DNA of 5,170 bases from Collinsella sp. (GTDB taxonomy: Bacteria > Actinomycetota > Coriobacteriia > Coriobacteriales > Coriobacteriaceae). The DNA lies in contig JAGZQF010000053.1 of the NCBI GenBank assembly GCA_018382295.1, positions 1-5,170 of the forward strand, read 5' to 3'. The notes under the pieces are model-generated. The model worked only from the letters and a program-made list of their open reading frames with translations, had not been told where the DNA came from and ran no database searches. Positions 5,078 through 5,170 of the stretch are shown here, in pieces. The translations under genes were made by a program, and so were the position numbers. Within the stretch, counting starts at the first letter, position 1. Each line of letters opens with the position of its first letter.

Positions 5078-5170
5078 CTAGGCCCTTTCGACACCACCTA
5101 TATTGCGAATCAGCACCGCCGCCCACCCGACCGAATATTGCCGTTCGGCACCGCCATTAAATGCCTTCCC
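5078..5170 (-). CDS. Possible 3' end of a leftward gene (partial, unidentified)
   Basis: On the minus strand one frame is open from the window edge to a TAG at 5078-5080 and encodes 30 residues (including ERQYSVGWAAVLIRNIGGVE). The other two frames on this strand stop within the stretch. The composition is protein-like, but G/C at third positions is only moderate and the length proves nothing. If real, the long inverted repeats would begin 29 nt after its stop codon, placing them in the 3' region of this gene. No family is recognised. Confidence 0.22.
   Translation of the reverse strand, partial: GKAFNGGAERQYSVGWAAVLIRNIGGVERA
5101..5155. repeat. Imperfect 20-bp direct repeat, 35-nt period
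   Basis: Positions 5101-5120 and 5136-5155 both begin TATTGC and end GCACCGCC, agreeing at 16 of 20 bases. The 15 bases after each copy do not match. Only two copies are visible before the window ends. The period is not a multiple of three, so it is not a protein-level repeat. It could be a pair of binding sites or chance. Confidence 0.4.

Noticed and set aside
5101..5170. Start of a CRISPR array
   Set aside because: There are only two copies, the repeats match at just 16 of 20 bases, and the 15-nt gap is too short for a spacer.

Overview
The window looks like chromosomal DNA of a high-GC bacterium. Strong G/C bias at third codon positions, GTG start use and the short palindrome ending/starting in CCCTTTGTCGCAT suggest a gut actinobacterium of the Coriobacteriia (Collinsella-like). 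That is an impression from memory, not a database result. No tRNA, rRNA, CRISPR array, transposase or phage gene is visible.

Layout, left to right: (1) 1-75 may hold the last codons of a rightward gene entering from outside the window. (2) 76-331 is non-coding as far as can be supported. It has a near-consensus rightward promoter overlapping a 14-bp palindrome, then a strong leftward rho-independent terminator (226-260). (3) 332-3645 is a leftward three-gene unit: an SDR-family dehydrogenase (2764-3645), an OFA-type MFS carrier (1442-2698) and a Gfo/Idh/MocA-family dehydrogenase (332-1372). The gaps are only 65 and 69 nt, each holds an RNA-type hairpin, and the only convincing terminator lies after the last gene. 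(4) 3646-3878 is a divergent control region with candidate promoters, repeated TTGCAT words and an 8-bp leader hairpin. (5) 3879-4757 is a rightward LysR-type regulator. (6) 4758-5170 has no convincing complete gene. It holds a weak terminator, a 10-bp hairpin, two very long perfect inverted repeats (30 bp and 25 bp) that share 5 bases, an imperfect direct repeat, and a possible gene end on the minus strand at the right edge.

Functional reading: the LysR protein probably senses a small molecule and switches on the divergent unit. The carrier would bring in an organic acid or similar small substrate, and the two nicotinamide-dependent dehydrogenases would oxidise or interconvert it. The substrate cannot be named from sequence. 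Both enzymes depart from family consensus near the active site (V178/N179 in the Gfo/Idh enzyme; T146 and C190 in the SDR), and the SDR has a C-terminal extension of about 43 residues.

The least explained structure is the pair of overlapping long inverted repeats at 4893-5048. No undescribed multi-gene system is evident; the best candidates for novelty are this repeat block and the unknown substrate of the dehydrogenase/transporter cluster.
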